Shown in pieces: positions 17,301-24,540 of a stretch of DNA of 64,000 bases (the stretch's first letter is position 1; each line of letters starts with the position of its first letter). The notes under the pieces were generated by a model that was not told the origin of the DNA, ran no database searches, and saw only the letters and a list, made by a program, of their open reading frames with translations. Source of the DNA: Myxococcus sp. CA023 (GTDB lineage Bacteria > Myxococcota > Myxococcia > Myxococcales > Myxococcaceae); the NCBI RefSeq assembly GCF_010998615.1, contig NZ_JAAEAH010000001.1:1-64000 (forward strand). Direction: 5' to 3'. The position numbers and the translations under genes are program-made.

Positions 17301-17889
17301 CGCCCCTGCCAGCGTTGGCGATGAGCTGCTCAGCGGTAAAGCTCGTGCCGCCAGCAACCGGATTCCGGACCCACCACGTCCTCCCGGCGGTACCCACGGT
17401 CACCTGCAGCGGGCGGTATCGCCCACCCGAGTAGTCGACGCTCAGCACCGCTCCCGGTACCAGCTCCGCAAGGAAGGTGACCGCCATGGAGCTGGGCCGG
17501 TATCGGTTGGCCTCCGAGAGATCGAAGTCCTCAGCGCCCTGGCCGCGACTTGACCGCTTGGCCATCTTCTCGAGCGTCTTCTCGACCTCTTCTGTCACGA
17601 CCTCGCTGGCTTCACCCTGTCCCGCAGATTCGGGAGCCTCGTTGGACTGTACCCCTGGATCCTCGGAAGGTACCTTCATGGGGTACATGACACCGACGCC
17701 GTAGCGCTTGCAGGGCCGGTCCCCGTTGAGGATCTCCTCACCGGTCCCTTTCTCGGTCCAGGGGCCGTACGAGTCTTTGGGCACTTCGAAGCGAACGGTC
17801 TCGAGCGGAGCCCCCGCGGGAGCAGGCCCCACGAGCTCTCGTCGCAGGGATGCGAGGAGCTTCTCGCGGTTCTCGACATGGACGGTCAT
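14359..17889 (-). CDS. drmA: DrmA-like DISARM helicase
   Basis: A 1176-residue superfamily 2 helicase-like protein of the DrmA type. Walker A reads WFPTGGGKTEAYLG (near residue 505), the DE-H Walker B reads LILQDELHLI (near 733), the motif III region reads KIVTSTATIRRY, and the C-terminal helicase block has SNIIEVGVDIDRLS followed by YIQVTGRVGRK (near 955-990). The long N-terminal part (about 1-480) has no recognised motif, as in other DrmA proteins. The ATG at 17889 lies 19 bases after the NERD-helicase stop, and its own stop overlaps drmB. The length matches the family. In characterised systems DrmA with DrmB recognises non-self DNA; that role is carried over here by homology only. Confidence 0.88.
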   Translation of the reverse strand: MTVHVENREKLLASLRRELVGPAPAGAPLETVRFEVPKDSYGPWTEKGTGEEILNGDRPCKRYGVGVMYPMKVPSEDPGVQSNEAPESAGQGEASEVVTEEVEKTLEKMAKRSSRGQGAEDFDLSEANRYRPSSMAVTFLAELVPGAVLSVDYSGGRYRPLQVTVGTAGRTWWVRNPVAGGTSFTAEQLIANAGRGVPGKRHVTSSAGPELCVETLCRPFVGAGSDSRLFLVTVCLINRKLVDGAPDEACLFQSAFTVTLRSDSGPSALIAPYPQAPAELMDEEEQEIAMLYRDAQTFAVGHGCAAEWSATSTQASRVEWVRAECLPTFEAPSVTPDIQRQDGSLLQVRMAPLAGLEPGDDGFSSLEEVVELYGRWIATQEEAAKLLNGHQPAAARHLALCKDAHRRMKGGLAYLRRNKLALKAFQLANYAMLLQQARTASRQVRRREYDKKEKRWKLSSPIEPVLLPEPSASRGRWRPFQIAFLLMSLESTSEFGPSERKMVELIWFPTGGGKTEAYLGLTAFAIFLRRLRAVDKGHASEDAGVHVLMRYTLRLLTSQQFQRATALLCAMEYLRRKDPGHLGKRHFAIGIWVGGTPNRRDAARKALRHLQQNGEAGEDNIVVLERCPWCRAELGVGESKVGRQYPVHGYESRPSHTGVETVVARCPDPLCDFHQKLPVEFVDEDIYEQSPGSNPVSLLIGTVDKFAMLAYRPEARAIFGRGRDGSQQVSPPGLILQDELHLISGPLGSMVGLYETVIQELCTDRRHGPGVPPKIVTSTATIRRYRDQVRDVFGRNDVSLFPPPGLTASDSFFARVAVDAQGRPMRGRVYVGVHAPALGSSQTAQVRTFSALLQEPLAYAPDQRDPWWTLLLFYNSLRELGGALTLFHSDIPGYLEALRRRAERTPLGARRLWKLIELTGRLANDEVTSALSALEVEAGRPGHAVDACLASNIIEVGVDIDRLSLMAVVGQPKTTAQYIQVTGRVGRKWQERPGLVVTIYSASKPRDRSHFEKFRTYHERLYAQVEPTSVTPFSQPALSRALHAIMAIYVRQTGDMRQIETPSKVPYALLEKLRDITLARAGLVDGSEVQTVDAIFQKRITEWERWSPSLWNSWGVEEDPPLLRWPGKYAPQDFVERSWVTPSSMRNVDAECQVEISSRFLEAPASASGAEVRTDE

Positions 17890-17908
17890 GAGCTTCTTCC
17901 CCCGGTCC

Positions 17909-19678
17909 TCACCGTGTGGTGAGCAATGAGACCACCTGCTCCCGCAGGGAGTTGTTCATCAGGATGGTCAGATGATTCTGCGCGCGAGTGACCCCGACAT
18001 AGAGCAGGGCCTGGGAGCCCAGATCCGCAATCTCCTCGATGTCCGTCAGGATGACTGCCCGGGCCTCGAGTCCTTTGAAGGCATGGATGGTGCCGAATCC
18101 AAGGCCCCCCGCCGAGGTGCTCTTGCGAAGCGGCCTGAGCTGGCGATGACCTGCTGAGTGCAGCAGGCCGGCCACACTGCTGTCATCGGCTCGGGGTGAG
18201 AGCACCACGATGTCCTGCTCGCGCAAGCCGGCTACCAGGAGGCGGTCCATCGAAGCGAGGAGGCGCTGCCGCTGTTCGGCCAGCGTGCTGTAGCGTTCGA
18301 TGCGGTGATCCACCTGGTCATCAGGTCGGAGGACCCGATCGTAGCCAGGTTCGAGCCCCCCCAGGAGCTGGACGAGTGCCGCGATGCGGGGCGTGTTCCT
18401 GCAGTTCTCCCTGAGCTGCAGACGGGCCACATCTTTTCCCTGGAGGAGGGTGTTCATGCCGCTCTGCACCACTTCAGGACTGGCATGGATGGCCTGTCGT
18501 TCGAAGTCACCAAAGAAGGCCCATCGTCCCTCCGCAAGTCCTCCCTTGAGCGAGAGATCAAGGAACTCCAGGTACGTCGGTGCGAGCAGATCCTGCGCCT
18601 CATCGATGACGAGCGCATCGAGCTGGTACGGGCCGGGTGTCTCCAGGAGCCGATCCAGCGCCCGGCCGGGCAGCTCGCGGCTCCAGAAGTCCTCCCCAGC
18701 ATCGGGCGGCGCTTCCGCCATTCCGCAGACATCCATCATGTGCCTGTGGAGGGTACCCGCCTTGATGCCTGGGACGTCCTTGACCGCCTCCTTCAACCAG
18801 GCGCCGAGGAGCCGGGTGTAGCAGGCCAGAAGGATGTGGCCACTCGCGCCACCCCTCGGGGGGCCCAGGAAGTCTTGCGGCCGGGGCCACTGCGCCTCCC
18901 GCTTGGCTGTCTCGATGGCGAGGAACGTCTTCCCGCTCCCGGCAGGGCCCCTGACCAGGAGGCGAGGGTGCTCGCCGGCCGCACGCACGTAGCGATACTG
19001 ATCCTCGGTGAACCGCCGGAGCTCCCCGTCCACCCGTCTCGCCCAGGCGACCGCCGACTCATGCGCCTCGAACTGGGGACGGAGCAATTGGGTCAGTGCC
19101 CCGCATTGCTCCGGTGTCGGCTCTTGAATCTCTGGCCGGAACCATGGAGCGCGGAGCCCTTCCAGCCGTGCCCTTGCACGTATCAGGACGTGCCTGAGTT
19201 GGTCGCCCAACGGCCGCTGCCCGTAGGTCCGGTTGTCGATGACCTGCCAGGGGTGCCACTCGGGCGTGACGGCCGGCAGCGGACAACGCGGAAAGATGCA
19301 GGCGGTCCAGAACACGGTCCGCGCGAGGTCTGGCCGAAGCTTGCCAACCCACTTTCGCAGGCTGTGCATCGCCTCGGACGCTTGCCGGAACGGGCCACGT
19401 CTGTCCGGTGCCGGATCGCTCCCGTAGTACCAGGCTCCTCGCGCATCGATCCTGAGGGAGTTGCACGCCTTCACCTCGACGCAGAGCACCCCGAGCTGCG
19501 GGACGATGATGACGAAGTCGAGCTCCCCCTCGACCCGATGCAGATGCCCGACAATGGATAGCGAGTGAAGAACCGTCCAGTCCTCTGTCCCTAGCTCGGT
19601 CTTGAGCCTGTTGAAGATGTCGATCTCCCCCGGGCTCTTGCAGTCCGGGTGGGGTACATCCGGGATCATCTTTGCCAT
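17909..19678 (-). CDS. NERD-domain nuclease fused to UvrD/Rep-like helicase
   Basis: A 589-residue fusion. Residues about 15-130 form a NERD (nuclease-related) domain, with GELDFVIIVPQLGVLCVEVK giving the Glu/Asp...Glu-X-Lys site. From about 220 it is a UvrD/RecD-like superfamily 1 ATPase: Walker A RGPAGSGKTFLAIE (near 245), Walker B LVIDEAQDLL (near 357), an arginine-rich NCRNTPRI motif, and the C-terminal LLYVGVTRAQNHLTIL (near 560). It probably unwinds and cuts DNA or RNA. It lies inside the DISARM-like operon, 15 bases after the 542-aa gene and 19 bases before drmA, so it is likely co-expressed. A NERD-helicase is not one of the classical DISARM components, which makes this operon unusual. 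Confidence 0.86.
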   Translation of the reverse strand: MAKMIPDVPHPDCKSPGEIDIFNRLKTELGTEDWTVLHSLSIVGHLHRVEGELDFVIIVPQLGVLCVEVKACNSLRIDARGAWYYGSDPAPDRRGPFRQASEAMHSLRKWVGKLRPDLARTVFWTACIFPRCPLPAVTPEWHPWQVIDNRTYGQRPLGDQLRHVLIRARARLEGLRAPWFRPEIQEPTPEQCGALTQLLRPQFEAHESAVAWARRVDGELRRFTEDQYRYVRAAGEHPRLLVRGPAGSGKTFLAIETAKREAQWPRPQDFLGPPRGGASGHILLACYTRLLGAWLKEAVKDVPGIKAGTLHRHMMDVCGMAEAPPDAGEDFWSRELPGRALDRLLETPGPYQLDALVIDEAQDLLAPTYLEFLDLSLKGGLAEGRWAFFGDFERQAIHASPEVVQSGMNTLLQGKDVARLQLRENCRNTPRIAALVQLLGGLEPGYDRVLRPDDQVDHRIERYSTLAEQRQRLLASMDRLLVAGLREQDIVVLSPRADDSSVAGLLHSAGHRQLRPLRKSTSAGGLGFGTIHAFKGLEARAVILTDIEEIADLGSQALLYVGVTRAQNHLTILMNNSLREQVVSLLTTR

Positions 19679-19693
19679 GGGAATAGTTACCCG

Positions 19694-21322
19694 CTACTCC
19701 TCGAACACGCTGTCCAGCAGATCCTCGTCAAAGAAACGACGGGTTCTACCGCGTGGGATGATCAGGTCCTCTTCAGGGCAGCTCTCGATTCGGCTCGCGG
19801 TCAGGCCACTGTTCTCGACACCCTTGAACTCGAGCTCCATCGAGCCACGTGCCGCCAGCACTGCGGGGTCCACGTTCTCCGTCAGTTCCTTCAGGAGGCG
19901 CTGAGACATCTCCCTACCGGTGTCGCGATTCATCGACTGGAGCGCCTTCCCGATCTGCCAGAGGTACTCTGCATCGGCACCAAACCCCAGGAACTCCATC
20001 AACGCCCGGAAGTGCCGCGGGTCCTCCGGCAGGAAGACCCGGTCACTCGCCCAGTTGCGAAGGTTCCCGGGCGTCGTGGGACACTGCTCCGAGAGCTCGT
20101 CGCAGATGGACCTGGCTCCTCGGTTATCGATGGCCTTGGAGAGTCGCTGCTTCCACTTCGACTGGATCTGTTCCAGCCCCAGGCGATCCCTTCCGTGCAG
20201 CTGGCGGGCGAGGAGGTCGATCGAAGCGCCACCTCTGCCCCGCCGTTCGATGAGGAAGAGTCCCGGCACCAGCTTGTCCACGTCTACCAAGCTCCCGACG
20301 AGCCTTGGAAGGCCACCTCGAGGCACTTCTTCCTCGGGATGGCCAGCGGTACCTTCGGAATCCTCCCTGTCATCAGCGCCAGCGTGCCCTGGGAGTTGCA
20401 GCACACGAACCCGACTGCCGACCTCCAGGAAAATGCACTTGCCGCCCGCCAGTCTCACCAGCCTGGCGGAGACAGGGTCGCTCGCATGCGGCCCCTCTTC
20501 ATCGGCCCCGACGTCACCATCAGCGTCGAGACGCCTCAGCAGCTCGCGCAGCTTCCCTGGGTTGGAGAGAAGAGACAATTCTGCGGCGGACCCCCGGGCC
20601 CGAGGTGGCACCGGCTCGGACCACTCGTGGAGCTGTACAGCCTTCCCACGAGCATCCGGGAGCAGCTCGGTTTCACAACGAGCCGAGTTTGACCACTTGT
20701 ACCTGACGACGTGCAATGCTGTTGCACGGGGCGCGAGCGTGAGCTGGGGGGGGAACCTCTGCAGCGGTCCGGAGATCACCAGGGTCCCTCCGATGGAGAC
20801 CTCGCCGAGCTGACTCTTGCGAAGCACACGAAGCTGCGTCTTTCCTGTCCTCTCGCGAAGGAACTGTTCAGCCGCGCCATGCAGTGCCTCGTTGTTGGTG
20901 AAGAGCCCGACCTCCACCTGCGCGTTGTCGAGGAGGAGTTCAGCCAATCGATCCCCGACCGGGCTGGCAGACGAGGCCCGGCAGTCGGAGAACGCCTTGC
21001 GGAGCGCTGCGATCCGCTCTTGATGCTGCGGGTACTGGGCCATTACCAGCTCACTGGCACGGTGGTAGCGCTGGGCGTCCTCGGTCGAGAGCAGTTCGGG
21101 CCGGTCCAGGGGAAGTCCCGATGCATAGGAATCCCGGCGGAAGCGCAGCACCGGGATCCAGAATGCTCTCCAGGTTCCATCATCCTCGGCCTCCCGGCTC
21201 GCATCACGGAGATGGCGAATGGCCTCTTCGAGGGCCCGTAGCAACGGAGGGTCGATTATGTGATCGTGAAAGCCCAGCCTCCTGCTGGCTTCATAGAGCC
21301 GCGTCGCCTCGCCTAGCCTCAT
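19694..21322 (-). CDS. Uncharacterised DISARM-associated protein (542 aa; possible C-terminal part of DrmE)
   Basis: I do not recognise a catalytic motif in this 542-residue soluble protein. Features are a helical N-terminal region, a middle segment with SIGGTLVISGPLQRFPP and VVRYKWSNSARCETELLPD, and a helix-rich C-terminal part (TTPGNLRNWASDRVFLPED, YLWQIGKALQSMNRDTG). It ends with an acidic tail (FFDEDLLDSVFEE). Its ATG overlaps the preceding 327-aa gene's stop (ATGA), implying tight coupling. The two proteins together (about 870 aa) are near the size I recall for DrmE, the class 2 DISARM protein of unknown function, so a split DrmE is possible. That is a guess from size and position, not from a motif. 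Confidence 0.7.
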   Translation of the reverse strand: MRLGEATRLYEASRRLGFHDHIIDPPLLRALEEAIRHLRDASREAEDDGTWRAFWIPVLRFRRDSYASGLPLDRPELLSTEDAQRYHRASELVMAQYPQHQERIAALRKAFSDCRASSASPVGDRLAELLLDNAQVEVGLFTNNEALHGAAEQFLRERTGKTQLRVLRKSQLGEVSIGGTLVISGPLQRFPPQLTLAPRATALHVVRYKWSNSARCETELLPDARGKAVQLHEWSEPVPPRARGSAAELSLLSNPGKLRELLRRLDADGDVGADEEGPHASDPVSARLVRLAGGKCIFLEVGSRVRVLQLPGHAGADDREDSEGTAGHPEEEVPRGGLPRLVGSLVDVDKLVPGLFLIERRGRGGASIDLLARQLHGRDRLGLEQIQSKWKQRLSKAIDNRGARSICDELSEQCPTTPGNLRNWASDRVFLPEDPRHFRALMEFLGFGADAEYLWQIGKALQSMNRDTGREMSQRLLKELTENVDPAVLAARGSMELEFKGVENSGLTASRIESCPEEDLIIPRGRTRRFFDEDLLDSVFEE

Positions 21323-22302
21323 CTCACCCTCGCGACTCTGAAGAGCGTGACCTCAATGCCATCCGGGACGGTGGGGAGGACAGGCCCAGCCCCGTCCAAC
21401 CGGTTCGCATACATCTCAAGGACGGTGTTCGCCCCATTCACGACGTCCGGCGAGGAGCGATCGAGCACCATGACCAGCTCGGACTCTGGGAAGCTGCTGC
21501 CCCAGCGTCGGCAGGCCTGTGCCCCATCGAGCACCACCAGCTCCGGTCTTTGTTCTGCAAGCGCCGCAACCTGAGGACTGTGGGTGCCGATGGCCTGGCT
21601 GTGCCACGATTGGCCGATGCCTTCGAGCTTCAGCGGCCGGACAATCTCCGCGAGATTCCCTCGGGCCGTCCCGGAAGACTCAACGGCCCACAACTGGAGG
21701 GAGGACAGCTCCTCGATCGTTTCACGGACTGCCCCGATCATGAGGCAATCGAGCCCTGGCGTAGCCAGGAAGGTCGTCACGTCCCCCTTGAGCAGTTGCT
21801 CGCACAGGGTGGACGTCGCCGGTGTGTGCTGGTCATAGGTTTTCCTCGAACCGGTCAGCTTGTGTGCGCGTGCTGACCTCCGGATCCTGCGCGCCCTCCG
21901 AGCCGGGAGCAGCTCCCGGGCATCCTTGGAGATCTTCAGTTGGAGAGCAGGGCTCCCATCCGGAAGCACTGCGGGACGCTCGACGATGGCCTTGTACCAG
22001 CCCTGTCTGTCTTGAACGAACACGGAGGTGCCCACCTCGAAGGAGGCAGTCCCTCCTACCTGCTTGTAGAGCGACCGCTCACAGAGGAAGCCCGCCGCGA
22101 TCATCGGTCCGGCATACGCGCGGGTAGGGAGAGAGACCGCGGTCACGAGTCTCTCCGCAGGGTGGGGCCAGGCCCCCAGCACCGCACCTAACTTGAAGAG
22201 GAAGAGGGCCCAATCCGGGAGAGGAGCCCAGTCCTCATCTTCAAGGAAGAGCAGCGGAAGCTCCTCCTCGTTGGATGTTGCGCTCAAGGGAATGGCCCCC
22301 AA
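21319..22302 (-). CDS. Uncharacterised first protein of the DISARM-like operon (start uncertain)
   Basis: A 327-residue protein with no motif I can name. There are acidic and hydrophobic stretches near the N terminus (LPDWALFLFKLGAVLG) and a Rossmann-like reading late on (PELVVLDGAQACRRW, ELVMVLDRSSPDV). The TTG at 22302 has GGAGGAG three bases upstream. However, the same frame continues protein-like upstream (NVGIHTWESGGNVISRRRL) to a stop near 22,425 without ATG, GTG or TTG. The true N terminus may therefore be longer, start at a rare codon, or have been broken by a frameshift. It is coupled to the next gene by ATGA overlap and appears to be the promoter-proximal gene of the operon. Confidence 0.65.
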   Translation of the reverse strand: MGAIPLSATSNEEELPLLFLEDEDWAPLPDWALFLFKLGAVLGAWPHPAERLVTAVSLPTRAYAGPMIAAGFLCERSLYKQVGGTASFEVGTSVFVQDRQGWYKAIVERPAVLPDGSPALQLKISKDARELLPARRARRIRRSARAHKLTGSRKTYDQHTPATSTLCEQLLKGDVTTFLATPGLDCLMIGAVRETIEELSSLQLWAVESSGTARGNLAEIVRPLKLEGIGQSWHSQAIGTHSPQVAALAEQRPELVVLDGAQACRRWGSSFPESELVMVLDRSSPDVVNGANTVLEMYANRLDGAGPVLPTVPDGIEVTLFRVARVR

Positions 22303-22502
22303 CTGCTCCTCCAGGAAAGTCGTTAGCCGTCGGCGACTGATAACGTTACCACCAGACTCCCACGTATGGATTCCGACGTTCCTACCTCCGGGGAGGTAGG
22401 GGGCGGCCTTAGATTCTGCGACTGCTCACCCAGTAGGTCCCCACCTCGATCTGAGAGTCTCTCGCTTCCGTGGCTCTCCCACATTTCGTATGGACCGTAG
22501 GT
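22303..22502. promoter_or_regulatory. Upstream region of the DISARM-like operon with a 20-base palindrome
   Basis: This 200-base stretch lies between the ISL3 transposase remnant and the first operon gene and should hold the promoter. The most obvious element is a near-perfect inverted repeat at 22,381-22,400, cctacctcc-gg-ggaggtagg (9-base arms, 2-base centre), about 80 bases upstream of the TTG start. It would suit a dimeric repressor site. No convincing -35/-10 pair is seen. Part of this region also reads as protein in frame with the downstream gene, so it may be partly coding. Confidence 0.45.
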
Positions 22503-22943
22503 TCAGCCGATGAGCAGCACTCTTCGACGCAGCAGGTCGAAGTTGGCGCGGCCATACATCTGACGCTTGAGGAGTTTGAGCTTCATGATTTGGCCCTCGG
22601 CCTGGGCGTTGCTCCAGGGAGAGGTCAGGGCGGCCCGGACGGCATCGCCGTCCTGGCTACCGTGAGCCACCCGGTCCACCGACACCCAGGAAGTGGGTAC
22701 AGCGTTTCCATTTCCAGGGTGTATTCGCCCAGTTGGCAGCTCGCCGCGTCTGCCTACTCCCCCGAGAGGAACCACACGAAGTGCGGGAGAGCCATGGAAG
22801 CGGAAGACTCTCAGTTCGCCCTGCTCGCACAACCGGTACACGGTGGCCCGACACACCCCCAACCGTTCTTCGACATCCCGGACGGTCAGCAGCCGGCCAG
22901 AACCGGAGGCCTTCAGCGCCACCGGGGCGGAGCCCAGCAGCAA
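22503..22943 (-). pseudogene. Chimeric remnant: excisionase-like HTH joined to an ISL3-type transposase tail
   Basis: From a TTG at 22943 an open frame of 146 codons reads GSGRLLTVRDVEERLGVCRA then TVYRLCEQGELRVFRF, a clear MerR/excisionase-type helix-turn-helix. After about residue 50 the family match stops. The last 40 residues (SPWSNAQAEGQIMKLKLLKR then QMYGRANFDLLRRRVLL) are the C terminus of an ISL3-family transposase. The intervening stretch matches nothing I know. I read this as a tRNA-element excisionase gene whose 3' end was replaced when an ISL3-type element inserted and decayed. It lies directly beside repeat X copy 2 and att copy B, the usual place for xis. Confidence 0.62.
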
Positions 22944-22962
22944 ACTAGCAGCAAAAATCTTG

Positions 22963-22999
22963 GGGTCCTGGGGTACTGGATGGGACGGCTGGACAACTC
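22963..22999 (+). repeat. Short repeat X, copy 2 (37 bp)
   Basis: This copy matches 10,363-10,401 (ctggggtactggat...gctggacaactc) with four substitutions and a 2-base deletion. It lies 19 bases upstream of the HTH remnant start and 48 bases from att copy B. Being present at the end of both defence blocks suggests that both blocks were carried by related tRNA-Pro elements. Confidence 0.6.
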
Positions 23000-23047
23000 C
23001 GTTCGAAGAAACCCGAGTATTTACGACGGGTTGTGAAGGGCTTGTAA

Positions 23048-23163
23048 CCGCTGGACGGCCCCCGGCGTTCCTTGGGGTGCAAGTGGTCACAGGTTCAAAT
23101 CCTGTCGCCCCGACCATCGAAGGCCCTGGAGTTCTTGGCAAAAGCTGAGGATTCCAGGGCCTT
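23048..23163 (+). repeat. Attachment-site copy B (tRNA-Pro 3' half plus terminator)
   Basis: This is the better preserved partner of the degenerate copy at 12,054-12,171. It contains an almost ideal tRNA 3' half and the rho-independent terminator that would follow the intact tRNA gene. The boundary with unrelated sequence falls in the anticodon loop, a typical crossover position for tyrosine-recombinase integration into tRNA genes. It most likely marks the right end (attR) of the island, with native chromosome to its right. No integrase gene is in the window. Confidence 0.75.
23072..23116 (+). other. tRNA-Pro(GGG) 3' half (not a complete tRNA)
   Basis: Reading ttggggt as the anticodon loop (anticodon GGG), the following bases are the 3' anticodon stem gcaag, a 5-base variable loop, and the T arm acagg-ttcaaat-cctgt. 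They end in the acceptor strand cgccccg, discriminator A and encoded CCA at 23,116. The 5' half is absent: upstream bases do not pair with gcaag and no D arm or cggggcg strand is found. It is therefore a duplicated tRNA end left by integration, not a functional gene. The minus-strand translation GATGFEPVTTCTPR across it is a well-known false protein. Confidence 0.82.
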
Positions 23164-23169
23164 TGTTTT
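23120..23169 (+). terminator. Rho-independent terminator of the tRNA-Pro gene
   Basis: A perfect 11-base stem, aaggccctgga (23,120-23,130) with tccagggcctt (23,153-23,163), encloses a 22-base loop and is followed by tgtttt. It sits four bases after the encoded CCA. In the degenerate copy at 12,124-12,171 the left arm is mutated and the T-run is weaker. Confidence 0.8.
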
Positions 23170-23308
23170 CCCGATTCTGGAGTAGCTCCGCCGGCGAAGG
23201 AAGCCGCTTTGATGCGCACTGCGGCTCCGTCAGACGGAGGGCTTCTCGGGCGTGGCGGGCTCAACGCGGAGCGCCTCGGCTGCTGGGCTCGACCTGAAGG
23301 CGCCTCGG

Positions 23309-24445
23309 CTAGGGGGCGCCGGCTTCGTCTGAATTGGGCGCTAGCAGGCGCGCGAGTTCGTCTTGTAGCGCCTGCCTCTTGGGGACCCAGAGGTCGACAG
23401 GGATGACTTCAGGGTTCCGTTCATTCGCAACGATGCCGAACAGTTCTCGTGCGGCATCCTTCAAGCGAGCCCCATGAGGGGCGTCCATCCAGAAGCCGTT
23501 CATGTGTAGCGCACCATCGGAGAACACGCTGATCGGTGAACGTTCGCCTACATGCGCGTACTTGGGGTTGAAGGACCCTCGCAGAGAGCCCGTACCCCAA
23601 CTGAGGGTGCTCGCGCTCTGGGAGACAGCATCGAACAGCGCGCGGACGGCGTTGGACGCATCGGGCGGTAACCGCCTTCGTACGTCGTCGAAGAACTCGG
23701 CCTCTGTCCACCTTCGCCGTCCGGAGAGCGCGCTTTTGAGCTCCCGCGCATGTGGAGTCGCGTTGAGCACGTGCGGGACGAATGCCTCCATTCCGCCAGG
23801 GGCGGCGTATGGACGAATCTCAAGGGCGAGCACCTCTGTGTGAGTCATTTGCTCATTGAGGAAGACCGCCATCTGGTAGAGCTCGTCAGGAATCCGGTCG
23901 GCAACGAATATGAGCCGGATATTCCCGGACCGTAGGTTCGCGTCCGCGCGAGCCCAGAAGTCGGTAGCCGCTTCCTTCGAGCCACAGAGCTTCAGAACCG
24001 TCTGGTCGAGGATGTCTGCGTGGGACTCGCGGGCAAGCTGCTCTAAGCGATTGGCTGGCCAGTGTCGCTTCGCATTCGCGGCGTACTCAATGAGTTGCCC
24101 CACGACTTCACGGCGGATTCGTGCGTCCGAGCTACGCTTTACTTCGATGAGGGTAGGGACAGCGTCGTGGTCGATGAAGACATGGTCGATGCTCCAGCGG
24201 TCGCCCTGTCCTAATCCGCCTGGAATTCCTACCTCACGCCCAATGAGTAGCCATCGCCGTGGGTCTTCTGGATCCATCTGGTCGCCGCGCAACAGTTCGG
24301 GATGATCGGCGATGAGCTTTTGAAGTTCAGCCTCTGATGCGTACCCGTTCTTTGCATCAAACGGATTGAGCCCTCCGGCGGCATCTTTGACGAAGATGGG
24401 ACCAGGATGGGTTGGGTTGGTATCCCCAGGTTGACGGGTTGACAT
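23309..24445 (-). CDS. Putative PD-(D/E)XK nuclease-like protein of unknown role
   Basis: A 378-residue protein. Its N-terminal half has SIDHVFIDHDAVPTLIEVKR (near residues 75-95), an Asp...Glu-X-Lys arrangement as in NucS/DUF91-like nucleases, followed by the helix VVGQLIEYAANAKRHWPAN. The C-terminal half (about 220-378) has no motif I recognise. The ATG at 24445 (MSTRQPGDTN) is taken as the start; the 91-residue upstream extension runs into the NRPS 3' end and is Ser/Arg/Pro-rich shadow sequence. It lies between att copy B and the NRPS gene, in the same orientation as the NRPS and 95 bases downstream of its stop. It is more likely a defence or repair gene of the native flank than part of the biosynthetic cluster. 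Confidence 0.68.
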   Translation of the reverse strand: MSTRQPGDTNPTHPGPIFVKDAAGGLNPFDAKNGYASEAELQKLIADHPELLRGDQMDPEDPRRWLLIGREVGIPGGLGQGDRWSIDHVFIDHDAVPTLIEVKRSSDARIRREVVGQLIEYAANAKRHWPANRLEQLARESHADILDQTVLKLCGSKEAATDFWARADANLRSGNIRLIFVADRIPDELYQMAVFLNEQMTHTEVLALEIRPYAAPGGMEAFVPHVLNATPHARELKSALSGRRRWTEAEFFDDVRRRLPPDASNAVRALFDAVSQSASTLSWGTGSLRGSFNPKYAHVGERSPISVFSDGALHMNGFWMDAPHGARLKDAARELFGIVANERNPEVIPVDLWVPKRQALQDELARLLAPNSDEAGAP

Positions 24446-24540
24446 GGCGGGGCGGGTAGAGGTTTTTGAATGTGAGGGGTTGTTGGTTGGCTGTATTGGT
24501 GTTGGTGTGTGTGATTGTCTTTGGCGGCTGCGCTTCGACT

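Noticed and set aside
23000-23116. A complete tRNA-Pro gene
   Set aside because: The 5' acceptor strand, D arm and 5' anticodon stem are missing; bases upstream of the anticodon loop do not pair with gcaag.
23050-23120. Minus-strand protein reading GATGFEPVTTCTPR
   Set aside because: This is the familiar false translation of a tRNA 3' end in antisense; the plus strand shows the T arm, acceptor strand and CCA.
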